Origin: Aestuariivivens insulae
GTDB lineage: Bacteria; Bacteroidota; Bacteroidia; Flavobacteriales; Flavobacteriaceae
Direction of reading: 5' to 3'
Length of the DNA stretch: 64,000 nucleotides
Assembly (NCBI RefSeq): GCF_022662195.1
Contig: NZ_JAKMCS010000003.1
Coordinates: 1 to 64,000, forward strand
In this document: positions 6,940 to 17,619 of the stretch, piece after piece
Numbering within the stretch: position 1 is the stretch's first letter
Layout: each line of letters opens with the position of its first letter
Translations under genes and position numbers: made by a program
The notes under the pieces: model-generated
Databases searched by the model: none
What the model saw: the letters and a program-made list of their open reading frames with translations, nothing else
What the model was told of the DNA's origin: nothing

Positions 6940-9900
6940 CTAATTTCCAAAATTATAACGCAGGGTCAAACCAGATCGAATAGTAGTTTGTGGAAAAGCC
7001 GTTGAAATGGCATATTCTGAAAAGGCATAATCGAAGTAAAAAATTCCTGTTAGATTCTTACTAAAGGCATAATCGGCCGAATATTTTAGGCCCCAAATGG
7101 TCTGTCCTGAGGTCACTTGGTTATTTTCCAAATCGAGATACCTAATAATGGTCTTGTTCTCCCTTATGGAAATATCGGCTTTCATATTCAAATCGCTAAC
7201 AATACGCTTTCTTGGCCCAGCCAATTGCGAGCGTATACGCACATCCTTTATACGATAGCCTAAGCCCATCACATATTCGTTACCTAATATTTCAGTTATC
7301 AGGTTATTATCGAAGCTCAGAGACAATAAACGATCTTTCTTAACCTCTGCTAAAATTTTAACCGAGTTTTTCATTTCGAAGTCGACACGGATTAACGGAC
7401 TGAACATCTCGGTTAAATTGATGTTACTAAACAGTGTTTTACTCTTATAGTCCCCAGATTGGTTTTTTGCACTATCATTTTGCGGATCATCATAACCTAA
7501 ACTAAAGTCTGGTGCCGTATAATCTAAATTAGATTGAAACTGATTGATGGTATAATTAGATCGGTAACCATGCGTTATTGAAAATCGCTTAAAACGTTTT
7601 TTAAACCAATTGAATTTCATAAAACCGGAATATTTTAAATCCCAGTTAGGAATAGGCACATTTCTAAATGCCGTTGTTTTAACCTTGCCGGCATCCTGAC
7701 CAGAATAGGCTGCTAAAAATGCTGGCAATAATACCGCCTGACTATTTTTACCAAAGCCTTTTGGAAAACCATCGGCATCTACATCGTTTACATCGGCCCC
7801 ATTTTGTTGGGCTAAACGTCTTGCTATAATAAGCCTATTGGTTCTAAAATCGTTAAAGGCATCAGAGCTGGTTTCATCACTTTTGCTAAATGCCGTTTTT
7901 ATTAAGATGGTTGAAATATTAAAATTTCCAAAGGCATTGGGTGTTAATGAATTGTACACACCATTTTCAACCCTATAATTTTCATTGTAATTTTCGTAAT
8001 GTGTCCTATTGGCTACTATATCAATTTTTAAATCCCTAAACGGTTCTATGTTAGCCGATATATCCAATTGCTTGGAATGGGTTTCGGTGTATTGCTGATT
8101 AAATTCCGGAAAGACCGTTAACCAGCCTTTACGCGCTGCCAAATATCTAATATCACTTTGGCTTCCAAAGGTATAACCCAACGTTGGCTTTAAAGTTCCT
8201 ATAAACCCAGGTGTTCTTATATAACCTGGCAAAAAGGTTCCGTTATTTTCAGAATAATTAACCTGAATACGTTTAATACTCGTTAAAATATCCACCCCGG
8301 CATTTAACAATTTTGTTCCTGTATTGTTTTTTGCCTTAGGCTTATTCGTATCTTGGTCCGCCCCGGGAGGGCCTGCTCTTCTTGTACGAGCACCCCTAAC
8401 CGGTTTTTTTACCAAGCCAAGGTATTTATACAACCGGTCCATATTTAGGGACGAATTGATATTATGCGTGTTGGCATTTTGAATGGTGTTTCCTAAATCA
8501 AATTTTCCTGTAAGCTGTGAATTAGGGTCATTTGGATCGGTATAGTCTAGCTCAATATCTCCATATAAATCAGATCCTTTCTGCCACTGAAAATCGCCAC
8601 TGTACTGGTAGGTTGCATCTAAAAAGTTAAAGGTTGGTATCTTATTTAATGGTAATTGATAGGTTATGCCCAACTGTTGACTTTGTCTATTGGGATCGCC
8701 AACATCAAAGAATCCATCCCACACATCCAATGTTGGGTCTTGTTCACCATTAACAATATTATCCTTAAAGTAATTACGAACAATATTGTTATTGGACGCT
8801 ACAAAGTTTAACTGCAACGCATCGGTTATGTTATAATTGATGGTATATTGAAAATCGAAGGTGTAATTTCTTCTAAACAATTCTTCAATACCAATATTGT
8901 CCCCACCAAGGTCTATTTCCCTAAACTTTTGTTTGTTGAACTGGCGGTTAATATTGGTATTCATCGTAAAGCTTGTAGGTAGCAGATTGAAATTAAAATC
9001 TTTTAAGATCTTTAAATATTTACCTTTAAATAGCGAATCGTTCTTTTTAAAAGGCTCTACTTTAATTGGGTTAAAATTAAAGGCATAATTAGCTCCAACA
9101 CGCACTGTTTTATTGACTAAGTTTTCTATTTCGAAATCGCGATGTTCTAACTTGTTATAAGAATAGTTAAAGGTTAAATTCTCCACATCGTAAAAACGCG
9201 GTATGGCCTCTTCATTGGTTCTAATTTTTCTAACTCCAATAAAGTTAATACTCTTTCGTTTGGTATAATCTTCTGATCGTCGTTTGATGGTTTCCCGTTC
9301 TTCATTTGAATTAGCGGCATCCAAACGAGAGTCCAAGGTTAAATCCTTATAGAACTGATCGTATTTAGGCGTAATCAACTCTTCGCTTTGTGCATAATTA
9401 AACGGCAATTGGATGCCTGCCTTTTTTGGAAGCAATTGCCCCAAATTAACATTGGTTACCACATCGTATTGTTTAACATCTTCCAAACTACGCTGGCTCG
9501 GCCCCTGTTCTAATGAACCAAATCCAGAAGTACTTTGGCGCCCTGTAGCACTAATCGTGGCAAAGTCTGCTATATTGGCATCCATACTTACTACGGCTGC
9601 CCACCCGCCTTCGTTATCCATATCGGAGAGACGTAATTCATTAAACCATACCTCCGCACAAACGTCATTATTATCAGTACGGTTTTTAACTCCAACCATT
9701 AAGGTTCTGATGTCTCCAAAATTTGGGTTTCCCTTAATGGCCACACGGTGCTGCCCTAATACATAACCTGAAAACTGATCATTATTAGGTACAGGTACGG
9801 GCTCACCATTTATAACATCGTAAAAGGTAGGGTCTAAATCTGTTAATGTTCCGTCTGAAATACCTTGGGCTTTAATTTTACCCAAAACATCAATTGGTAA

Positions 9901-12900
9901 ATTAATCTCATTTTTCAGAGGCCAAAGGCCATCCCTTGTTTGTGACACTGAAACTTCTAACGGAACCTCAATCTGGTAGAAGTTTTCAGTAAGGTCATTA
10001 CCCATTCGAATAAAGCCAACCAAGTCATTATCTCTCAAACCGTTTATCTCATCCTCCTCGGCGTGTATAAACATACGCATACGCTTAAATTGGCGCATGT
10101 CTATATTAATATTTTTATATACTGCCCTAGAATCTTTAGGCTTTAGATTACATACATTCAATACTAAAGACTGCTCGTTCTGCTCAATAACGGTATTGTT
10201 ATTAAACAGTTCTTCAGGCTCTATCCCAGGAGGCCTATCATAGCGGCCTTCATTTTCAATAGTCCCGATAATGCCCACTGAAAAATCGGTACCTGAATCC
10301 TCAGGTTTAGGAAAATTTTTATTCAACGCTTGCCTATACCGTCTCCAATCGCTACGCACCAAATCCAAAGTTCCAAAACGGAACACCGTTTTTTGGGTAA
10401 AATCCTTTAAATACACCCGGGCAAAGCGTACCGAACGTAAATCGGCTATCTCCCCTATTGCCTTTCTATGATTACCCTCTACAGGAATTCTAAATTGGTA
10501 CCAGGTTACTTTTTTACTATCACCATTAGGTAATGTTCTGGAATGCTGCTTAAAATCGGTTAAGAATGTTTTTAACGGATTGCTAGCTGGCAGGTTTTCA
10601 AACCCATTTTGGTCTGTTGGTAAGTTCTGTCTGGAGAGCTCCAACTCATACTCAAAATAACTGTCAATCGTATTCATGGTATTATCGCGATTGATATCCT
10701 CTACATCAGGTTGGATATTCGCTCCTCTATCAGTTTGGCTAAAGGTATCTGGTGTATTACCTTCTACTCCATTGTATCGTTTGTAACGCTCAAAAATATC
10801 ACCCGGAGCATTTAAGAAATAAGTATAGTTATCGTTTGCTGGGTCATCCAAATCTCTATATGGTGCCATTATAGAATTAATTTGAGCTATACGAGCTTGT
10901 TCCGTAGGGTCTGTACTATTTGTTGCAATGGGGGTTTTTTCTTTATTATCACCATAACCATCGTACCCTACATCTTGATTATCGCGTTCCTCTCCCGTGG
11001 TGTCGAACGCATAAACCAAAGATTGGTTTTGAGGCACTACCGTTCCATAATCTGTAGGCAACAACAAACTCACATCACCATTTTCAGGCAGCCCGTTTTC
11101 GTAAAGTTTACGTCCATCCTTAAGAATGTCCTCTGAAATATTACCCAAGTTGAACACTAACGTCCCTCCTGGGTTAGTAGGGTTTTCCTGAAACGGATCT
11201 TGAAGCCAAAACTCGATATATTCCACATTGGCTTGCTCTAAATCGGTTGAAGTTAATTGCCTGGTTATACCTGCCCAAGAATTTTCCGGGTTACTCAAAT
11301 TCCCGTTTTCGGAACCTGGCTGAAAATTATAAGGCCCTCGTTCTTCAGGATAATAAGTTAAATCCAAAGTGAATATGGCCGAGTTTTGTCCCGGTACAAT
11401 ATTCCGATTAGGGAAAAGCTCTTCTATAAATACACGGCTGGTATAAATGTCGGACACATCGTCGTCACTCACATCACCTGGTCGCTGACTACTATAAAAT
11501 ATAGGGTCTACGGTATACCAGTTTAACATGGCCCTGTCAAAACCATTTTGAATGCCGTTTTCATCCTCTGGACCTTCAATATAAGACCTGCCAAGACCTT
11601 TTGGCCTACTAGACAAAAACCACGATTGCTGTGATTTTAGATCAATCGCATTCTGTGAGCCTTCAAAATCATCAATATACGACGTGGCTTCACCATTTAA
11701 ATTCGTACCTTTAGGTGCTCCCGGTAACAAATACGCCATTTCACCCCTAACTGACATATTAGATTCTACATCGGTATCAATATTAGGTAGTTTATTGGCC
11801 AATCGTGTTAAAAAGGGTACTTTGGCAGCATAGTTGCCATTAAATCCAAAAATGGTATTGTTAATGGGTTCTGTCCCATAATTCGCCTTTTGGGTAATGG
11901 GGCGCTCGTTTAAATTTAGCAAGGTACCACCCAGTACAAAATTTTCATTGAATTTGTGTTCTACATTGATACCTGTGAAGCGTCTGGTTTGCTGGCCAAA
12001 CACGGCATTATTTTCTGTTGAAATGTTAATTGGTGTGTTTGAGGCTTTTAATGCTTCATCTAAAATTTGAACACGGCCTAACTGATAATTCACCGTATAA
12101 TCGATACCTTCTACCAATTGGCGTCCGCCTGCAGTAACCACTACCGAACCACGGGGCACATTAAAAGCACCTATTGGAATACCATCACCAGCTGCCGATT
12201 TATAACGTCCTTTTAATTTGAATTTGTTTTTCTCAACCTCATCCAGCGCTTTTGTTTTTGTGCTTTTATAGAGCAAGTCGTAAACGTACTTTTCTTGGTT
12301 GGCGTTAGTATAGGTTTCTTGATTGTAATCTTCTTGGTTATCATTTGGATCACCATCATCATCCAAAATATCGAATAAATAGCGCCCAAATGGCTCTGCT
12401 TTAGTGAAGATAATTTTACCGTTCTGGGGAATTACTGTTATTCCAGGTACAAAATCGAAAAAGCCATCGCCCCCACCTTGTGGATCGTTATTAAAATTTA
12501 ACTTATCTAGCCCAAATACTTTTAGTAATGGATTATTTTGAATTAAATCTTCTTCTGGGGTATAATTTGGATTGTTAGGATCTGTAATCACCACTTTTCC
12601 ATTAATATCCAAATAAAACTGATCATTTACTGGCTGAATAAAATTTAAAGGAGATGCTTCGTTATAAAAAATATTCAGTTTGAAATCGTCTTGATTCAAA
12701 TTATAGGCCCCAGTGTCGTATATATTCTTCATCATCAGGTCCCAAATAGGATCATTAACACTAGTGATGCTACTCTTAAGCATTTTAAGCACTAAGTTTG
12801 AATTGACTACCGATGTTACCTGTCCTTGATTGTTATTAGTTACCTCTGTTGCATTCACTCCATCGTTGGCAAACTCTCCTACTTGATAAACTTCACCCGC

Positions 12901-14328
12901 TACGGTAAACTGAAATGCAACTGCTAAAACCTCATCATTATTTAGACGTTGGTTTAATGAGATATACCCAAGATCCTTATTTAATATATACTCCTGACCT
13001 TCAATAAGTTTTCTCGCGTTTTCCAACTTGGCATAATCAAAGCCTTCACTAACCGCCGATGATAGTGAACCAAACCCTTGTTGAACGGTTGCAGGGTCTC
13101 TTATGAGTTCTGTAAGCACAGAACCTGAGCCAATTGCTGTAGGGTCGTAGTCGTTGTTTCCATTATCTGGCAACTGTTGTAGATTGTTTATAAACCCATT
13201 AGGGATTGGATCTAACAAAAGGTTATCATTACTTGGGCTTGCTGGATTATATTCAGATTCCCCTAAATCTTGAAGCGCCACAATGTTCCTCACATTTTCG
13301 GTACGATTATTTCGGTTGGTCATCCACACTTCAATTCTTGTAATCTGTAAGCCCTTGGTATTTAAATAGGGATAAGTGCTTAATGCGTTATCGTAATTAT
13401 CCCTAAAATACTGCGCCAAAAAGAAGTGCCTGTTTTCGTCGTAATCGCGAATAAACAATTCAAATTCTTCTAAAGTACCTCCGCCTTGGGCAATTACAGA
13501 TGTTGATTGTGATTTCTGTTCAGAAAACACACCTGTTACCGTTGTTCTTCCAAACTGCAATTGTGCTTTTACCCCAAAAAGGCTTTGGGCTCCTGTAATA
13601 AGCGAACTATTTAATGGCATGCTTACATTACCAACTTCTATCTTTTGGATGATATCATCTTCGGTTGGCGTGTATTCAAGCTTTATTAAATTTTGAAAAT
13701 CGAAGGTCGATTGGGTGTCGTAATTGGCCGTTACCTGTAAACGCTCTCCTACCTTACCTAAAAGGCTTAAACTGATGCGTTGATCAAAATCGAAAGTAAA
13801 GTTACTACGGTTTCTTGGGGAAAACAAAGGGTTATCCTGTTTGGAAAACAATACTCCCAAATCCATTTCCACAGATCCTTGTGGTACGACCTCAATGGTA
13901 TTACCTCCAAAGATGGTTTCAAAAAATCCAGAGTTCACATAAAATTCAGGCAGTAGATTTTTTTGTGCATCATCGGCTCCTTCCTTTTTACCATCGAAGG
14001 CATCAATCTTTTGCTTGTAATAGTTCTTTAAATTTTCTTTCGCTACTAATTCGTAGTACTCTTTGGGCGTTAATATAACGGGATAGTTGATATTAAAATC
14101 CCCTACTGTTTCTGTATAAATATATCTATCTGTAAGTGGATCGTAAGTGTACTTAGACTGTATACTATTGGGGTTAGGTGTTTTGAGCGTCCCTAAGCTA
14201 AATCCTGTTTTTGTAGAATCCTGTGGCGTTGGCTGTTGCGCCCATGAAACCAGGGTGAACAAACAGACCGTTACTAATACAAGACATTTTTTTATAGGTT
14301 TACAAACTTTATGGTTAGTTGTGTTCAA
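6940..14328 (-). CDS. sprA: Gliding motility / type IX secretion translocon SprA
   Basis: A giant protein of 2462 aa, close to the ~2,400 aa of F. johnsoniae SprA. SprA forms a very large outer-membrane barrel that is the protein-conducting channel of the type IX secretion system. T9SS cargo includes gliding adhesins and secreted enzymes. A signal peptide spans about residues 13-31 (ending SWAQ). The rest is mainly beta-strand, with SprA N-type repeats and a terminal aromatic strand (LRYNFGN). The reading frame is intact. No ATG exists upstream of the signal peptide: the only start is TTG at 14328, 6 nt after the ruvA stop, which implies coupling to ruvA. No other T9SS gene (gldKLMN, porV) is in the window. 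Confidence 0.95.
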   Translation of the reverse strand: MNTTNHKVCKPIKKCLVLVTVCLFTLVSWAQQPTPQDSTKTGFSLGTLKTPNPNSIQSKYTYDPLTDRYIYTETVGDFNINYPVILTPKEYYELVAKENLKNYYKQKIDAFDGKKEGADDAQKNLLPEFYVNSGFFETIFGGNTIEVVPQGSVEMDLGVLFSKQDNPLFSPRNRSNFTFDFDQRISLSLLGKVGERLQVTANYDTQSTFDFQNLIKLEYTPTEDDIIQKIEVGNVSMPLNSSLITGAQSLFGVKAQLQFGRTTVTGVFSEQKSQSTSVIAQGGGTLEEFELFIRDYDENRHFFLAQYFRDNYDNALSTYPYLNTKGLQITRIEVWMTNRNNRTENVRNIVALQDLGESEYNPASPSNDNLLLDPIPNGFINNLQQLPDNGNNDYDPTAIGSGSVLTELIRDPATVQQGFGSLSSAVSEGFDYAKLENARKLIEGQEYILNKDLGYISLNQRLNNDEVLAVAFQFTVAGEVYQVGEFANDGVNATEVTNNNQGQVTSVVNSNLVLKMLKSSITSVNDPIWDLMMKNIYDTGAYNLNQDDFKLNIFYNEASPLNFIQPVNDQFYLDINGKVVITDPNNPNYTPEEDLIQNNPLLKVFGLDKLNFNNDPQGGGDGFFDFVPGITVIPQNGKIIFTKAEPFGRYLFDILDDDGDPNDNQEDYNQETYTNANQEKYVYDLLYKSTKTKALDEVEKNKFKLKGRYKSAAGDGIPIGAFNVPRGSVVVTAGGRQLVEGIDYTVNYQLGRVQILDEALKASNTPINISTENNAVFGQQTRRFTGINVEHKFNENFVLGGTLLNLNERPITQKANYGTEPINNTIFGFNGNYAAKVPFLTRLANKLPNIDTDVESNMSVRGEMAYLLPGAPKGTNLNGEATSYIDDFEGSQNAIDLKSQQSWFLSSRPKGLGRSYIEGPEDENGIQNGFDRAMLNWYTVDPIFYSSQRPGDVSDDDVSDIYTSRVFIEELFPNRNIVPGQNSAIFTLDLTYYPEERGPYNFQPGSENGNLSNPENSWAGITRQLTSTDLEQANVEYIEFWLQDPFQENPTNPGGTLVFNLGNISEDILKDGRKLYENGLPENGDVSLLLPTDYGTVVPQNQSLVYAFDTTGEERDNQDVGYDGYGDNKEKTPIATNSTDPTEQARIAQINSIMAPYRDLDDPANDNYTYFLNAPGDIFERYKRYNGVEGNTPDTFSQTDRGANIQPDVEDINRDNTMNTIDSYFEYELELSRQNLPTDQNGFENLPASNPLKTFLTDFKQHSRTLPNGDSKKVTWYQFRIPVEGNHRKAIGEIADLRSVRFARVYLKDFTQKTVFRFGTLDLVRSDWRRYRQALNKNFPKPEDSGTDFSVGIIGTIENEGRYDRPPGIEPEELFNNNTVIEQNEQSLVLNVCNLKPKDSRAVYKNINIDMRQFKRMRMFIHAEEDEINGLRDNDLVGFIRMGNDLTENFYQIEVPLEVSVSQTRDGLWPLKNEINLPIDVLGKIKAQGISDGTLTDLDPTFYDVINGEPVPVPNNDQFSGYVLGQHRVAIKGNPNFGDIRTLMVGVKNRTDNNDVCAEVWFNELRLSDMDNEGGWAAVVSMDANIADFATISATGRQSTSGFGSLEQGPSQRSLEDVKQYDVVTNVNLGQLLPKKAGIQLPFNYAQSEELITPKYDQFYKDLTLDSRLDAANSNEERETIKRRSEDYTKRKSINFIGVRKIRTNEEAIPRFYDVENLTFNYSYNKLEHRDFEIENLVNKTVRVGANYAFNFNPIKVEPFKKNDSLFKGKYLKILKDFNFNLLPTSFTMNTNINRQFNKQKFREIDLGGDNIGIEELFRRNYTFDFQYTINYNITDALQLNFVASNNNIVRNYFKDNIVNGEQDPTLDVWDGFFDVGDPNRQSQQLGITYQLPLNKIPTFNFLDATYQYSGDFQWQKGSDLYGDIELDYTDPNDPNSQLTGKFDLGNTIQNANTHNINSSLNMDRLYKYLGLVKKPVRGARTRRAGPPGADQDTNKPKAKNNTGTKLLNAGVDILTSIKRIQVNYSENNGTFLPGYIRTPGFIGTLKPTLGYTFGSQSDIRYLAARKGWLTVFPEFNQQYTETHSKQLDISANIEPFRDLKIDIVANRTHYENYNENYRVENGVYNSLTPNAFGNFNISTILIKTAFSKSDETSSDAFNDFRTNRLIIARRLAQQNGADVNDVDADGFPKGFGKNSQAVLLPAFLAAYSGQDAGKVKTTAFRNVPIPNWDLKYSGFMKFNWFKKRFKRFSITHGYRSNYTINQFQSNLDYTAPDFSLGYDDPQNDSAKNQSGDYKSKTLFSNINLTEMFSPLIRVDFEMKNSVKILAEVKKDRLLSLSFDNNLITEILGNEYVMGLGYRIKDVRIRSQLAGPRKRIVSDLNMKADISIRENKTIIRYLDLENNQVTSGQTIWGLKYSADYAFSKNLTGIFYFDYAFSEYAISTAFPQTTIRSGLTLRYNFGN

Positions 14329-14334
14329 AATCTA

Positions 14335-14916
14335 TTATAAATTTTTTAACGCTTCTTTAATCAGGGTTTCCACATTAGCCTCTGGTTGACTTTTAACAAT
14401 TTTATCCACGACACGTTCCGCTTGTTTTTTCATAAAACCAAGCACCTCTAAAGCAGATAACGCTTCTTCTTTATTGGTATTGTCTTTCGACACAGAAACT
14501 TCATCTATATCGTAAATCTTTAAAACCTTATCTTTTAAATCTAAAATAACCCGTTGTGCTGTTTTAGCCCCAATACCTTTAATGGATTGTATTAAAGCCA
14601 CATCGTTCATCGCTATGGCTTCACGTACTTGCTTTGGCGTTAAGGAAGACAACATGGTACGTGCTGTACTGGCCCCAATGCCACTAACAGAAATTAGCAA
14701 CCTAAAAATCTCACGTTCAGCTAAAGATGAAAATCCGTAAAGTGTATGCGAATCTTCTTTTACTTGTAAATGTGCATATAACTTTAACTGTTCGTTGTCT
14801 GGAATTTGAGAAAATGTATGAAGCGAAATATTTAACATATACCCCACACCATTACAATCTATAACAACATGTGTTGGATTTTTTTCAGTAAGTTTTCCTT
14901 GAATATGTGTAATCAT
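14335..14916 (-). CDS. ruvA: Holliday junction branch migration protein RuvA
   Basis: A 193-aa protein of usual family length. RuvA binds four-way junctions as a tetramer and loads the RuvB motor. Visible parts are the N-terminal OB fold (MITHIQGKL...), two helix-hairpin-helix motifs (ISGIGASTARTMLS and IKGIGAKTAQRVILDL) and a C-terminal domain III (EALSALEVLGF...) that contacts RuvB. ruvB is not adjacent but lies at 26817-27839. sprA begins 6 nt after its stop. A -7 element TACATTTG lies 22 nt upstream of the ATG. Confidence 0.97.
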   Translation of the reverse strand: MITHIQGKLTEKNPTHVVIDCNGVGYMLNISLHTFSQIPDNEQLKLYAHLQVKEDSHTLYGFSSLAEREIFRLLISVSGIGASTARTMLSSLTPKQVREAIAMNDVALIQSIKGIGAKTAQRVILDLKDKVLKIYDIDEVSVSKDNTNKEEALSALEVLGFMKKQAERVVDKIVKSQPEANVETLIKEALKNL

Positions 14917-14937
14917 TTACCCCCCTAGTTAACTACT

Positions 14938-14945
14938 CAAATGTA
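14938..14945 (-). promoter_or_regulatory. Candidate -7 box for ruvA-sprA
   Basis: TACATTTG on the minus strand, 22 nt upstream of the ruvA ATG, fits TAnnTTTG. No TTG is found at the ideal -33 position, so support is partial. Confidence 0.5.
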
Positions 14946-15192
14946 ATAAAATTATTAACGAACTCATTTAAACTTTTTTGAAAAGCATAAAAACTAGATA
15001 ATAAACAGATTTTAATGCTTTACAGGACCTTTGTAAAAACCGAAAAAAGCCTCACTAAATCTAACCAGATTCTGTACAAATGGCATTCTTATGCACACAA
15101 AAAATTAATTTTACTATGAATTTTTTGTACTTCTTTGTTGGCTTTCTGATGATATTTAAACACTAAGGTCTCTAAAGCCATTTATTACAAAC

Positions 15193-17493
15193 CTATTTTG
15201 ATTCAGTATTTTCTTGTTCCCACTTCTCTTTATATTGGGCATCAATTACTGCAATGGCTGTCATGTTTACAATTTCGTCTACACTAGCTCCTAATTGAAG
15301 AATATGTACCGGTTTACGCATGCCCATCATAATAGGCCCTATGGAATCGGCTTCATTTAGTTCCTTCAATAATTTATAAGTAATGTTTGCCGAGTCTAAA
15401 TTAGGGAATATTAAAGCATTCACTTTTTTTCCTACTAATTTTGAAAACGGGAATTTTTCACGAAGCATTTCATCGTTTAAAGCAAAGTCGGTTTGCAACT
15501 CGCCATCAACATCTAAATCTGGATAGTGACGGTGCAAATAGGATACCGCATCACGAACTTTAGATGCCCCTGTATGGTCTGAAGAACCAAAGTTTGAATA
15601 GGAAATCATTGCCATTACAGGATTCATTCCAAACATTTTAATAACTTGTGAGGTCATCTGGGCTATCTTGGTTAAATCTTTAGCCGTGGGATCAATATTA
15701 ATTGAGGTATCACTCAAAAACAATGGTCCCCTTTTGGTTATCATCACATTGGTAGTCGCTATTCTTGTAGCCCCATGAGCCTTGCCTATTAACTCCATCA
15801 TTGGTTTCACTACGGTTGGATAGCTACGTGAATATCCAGAAATTAACGCATCTGCATCACCTTCATTAACCATCATAGCAGCAAAATAGTTACGCTCCCG
15901 CATTAGGCGTTGTGCCGAATAATAGGTTACCCCCCTACGTTTGCGTTGTTCCCAATATACCTTGGCGTACCTATCTTTCCTAGGGTTTTCTTCTTCTGTT
16001 TTAGGATCAATAATGGGTACATCATCAGCCTCAAACTCGATTTCCTTCATCAAGGCTTCTATAGTTTCCTTTCTTCCCAACAAAATGGGCTGTGCAATAC
16101 CATCTTCGTAAACTATTTGCGCCGCCTTTAAAACGTTTAACTGATCGGCTTCTGCAAAAACCACACGCTTAGGTGCTAGCTTTGCGCGGTTTAATAATAA
16201 CCTCACTAATTTATTATCGGATCCTAATCGCTCCAGCAATGAGTCTTTGTATTTTTCCCAATCTGTTATTGGTTTTTTGGCCACACCACTTTCAATTGCT
16301 GCTTTAGCTACTGCTGGTGGCACTTCGGCAATTAACCTAGGGTCGAATGGTTTAGGTATGATATATTCCTTTCCAAATGTTAGTCGGGTTTCTCCGTAAG
16401 CAATATTGACCTGTTCTGGCACTGGCTCTTTTGCTAATTTTGCTAATGCTTTTACTGCTGCCATTTTCATGGCTTCGTTAATTTTTGTTGCCCTAACATC
16501 GAGTGCCCCTCTGAAGATGAACGGAAACCCTAGTACATTGTTCACTTGGTTAGGATGATCACTACGTCCTGTAGCCATGATGATGTCCTTACGGGTAGAA
16601 ACCGCCAAATTATAAGCTATTTCAGGATTTGGATTGGCCATTGCAAAAACAATAGGATTTTTTGCCATAGACAGCAACATATCTGGCGACACAATATTAG
16701 CCAAGGAGAGTCCTATAAACACATCGGCTCCTTTCATCGCTTCATCAAGCGTGTCTATTTTTCTATGTGTGGCAAACTCTGCTTTTTCACTGGAAAGGTT
16801 TTCCCTATCGTTTCTTATAACGCCCTTACTATCTAGCATCACCATATTTTCACGCTTCACACCACAGGCCTGATAGAGACGCGAACATGAAATAGCAGCT
16901 GCTCCGGCACCGCTAATTACTAGCTTAACTTTGTCCATCTTTTTCTCGGCAAGCTCTACGGCATTTAATAATGCCGCCGCAGAAATGATGGCCGTCCCAT
17001 GCTGGTCGTCGTGCATTACGGGAATATCCAATTCCTCCTTCAGGCGTCTTTCTATTTCGAAAGCTTCAGGTGCTTTAATATCTTCAAGGTTTATTCCTCC
17101 AAAAGTTGGTGCAATATTCTTAACGGTTGCAATGAATTCGTCAACATTTTCGGTATTGACTTCAATATCAAACACATCTATATCGGCGAAGATTTTAAAC
17201 AACAGCCCTTTACCTTCCATAACTGGTTTGGATGCTTCTGGGCCAATATTTCCTAGACCTAATACTGCGGTACCATTGGAAATTACAGCTACCAAATTAC
17301 CTTTTGCTGTATATTTATAAGCTTTATCCTTATCTTTTTCTATCTCTAAACAGGGCTCTGCCACACCAGGAGAATATGCTAAAGACAAGTCTCTTTGACT
17401 AGCATATTTTTTGGTGGGAACTACTTTAATTTTACCAGGAGTGGGTTTAGCGTGATATATAAGGGCTTCTCTACGTTTACTTTCTTCGCTCAT
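15193..17493 (-). CDS. maeB: NADP-dependent malic enzyme with phosphotransacetylase-like domain
   Basis: A 766-aa fusion of a malic enzyme (about 1-430) and a phosphotransacetylase-like domain (about 435-760), the MaeB architecture. Malic enzyme decarboxylates malate to pyruvate and makes NADPH. In MaeB the C-terminal domain is usually regulatory and senses acetyl-CoA or acyl phosphates. The N-terminal part shows YSPGVAEPC, the VLGLGNIG motif, HDDQHGTA with metal-binding acidic residues, and a Rossmann GAGAAA motif. The cofactor assignment follows the family and has not been read from specific residues. Start is ATG at 17493, with a TATCTTTG -7 box upstream. There is a 276-bp gap to ruvA. Confidence 0.95.
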   Translation of the reverse strand: MSEESKRREALIYHAKPTPGKIKVVPTKKYASQRDLSLAYSPGVAEPCLEIEKDKDKAYKYTAKGNLVAVISNGTAVLGLGNIGPEASKPVMEGKGLLFKIFADIDVFDIEVNTENVDEFIATVKNIAPTFGGINLEDIKAPEAFEIERRLKEELDIPVMHDDQHGTAIISAAALLNAVELAEKKMDKVKLVISGAGAAAISCSRLYQACGVKRENMVMLDSKGVIRNDRENLSSEKAEFATHRKIDTLDEAMKGADVFIGLSLANIVSPDMLLSMAKNPIVFAMANPNPEIAYNLAVSTRKDIIMATGRSDHPNQVNNVLGFPFIFRGALDVRATKINEAMKMAAVKALAKLAKEPVPEQVNIAYGETRLTFGKEYIIPKPFDPRLIAEVPPAVAKAAIESGVAKKPITDWEKYKDSLLERLGSDNKLVRLLLNRAKLAPKRVVFAEADQLNVLKAAQIVYEDGIAQPILLGRKETIEALMKEIEFEADDVPIIDPKTEEENPRKDRYAKVYWEQRKRRGVTYYSAQRLMRERNYFAAMMVNEGDADALISGYSRSYPTVVKPMMELIGKAHGATRIATTNVMITKRGPLFLSDTSINIDPTAKDLTKIAQMTSQVIKMFGMNPVMAMISYSNFGSSDHTGASKVRDAVSYLHRHYPDLDVDGELQTDFALNDEMLREKFPFSKLVGKKVNALIFPNLDSANITYKLLKELNEADSIGPIMMGMRKPVHILQLGASVDEIVNMTAIAVIDAQYKEKWEQENTESK

Positions 17494-17521
17494 ATGATGG
17501 ATGGCTTTTTTAATGAACTTA

Positions 17522-17529
17522 CAAAGATA
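17522..17529 (-). promoter_or_regulatory. Candidate -7 box for maeB
   Basis: TATCTTTG on the minus strand, 28 nt upstream of the ATG, fits TAnnTTTG. The -33 TTG is not clear. Confidence 0.5.
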
Positions 17530-17619
17530 GCAATCCTAATTTTGTGGGGCCCTATGCTTTTAAAAAATTGATATTTCTTTTCTCATATATAAATCATATG
17601 AATGCAAAAAACCTCCTCT

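Noticed and set aside
9413-9766. 117-aa open frame antisense to sprA
   Set aside because: Lies inside an intact conserved gene, composition follows the opposite strand.
16931-17320. 129-aa open frame antisense to maeB
   Set aside because: Shadow of a well-conserved enzyme; no start signal or recognisable domain.
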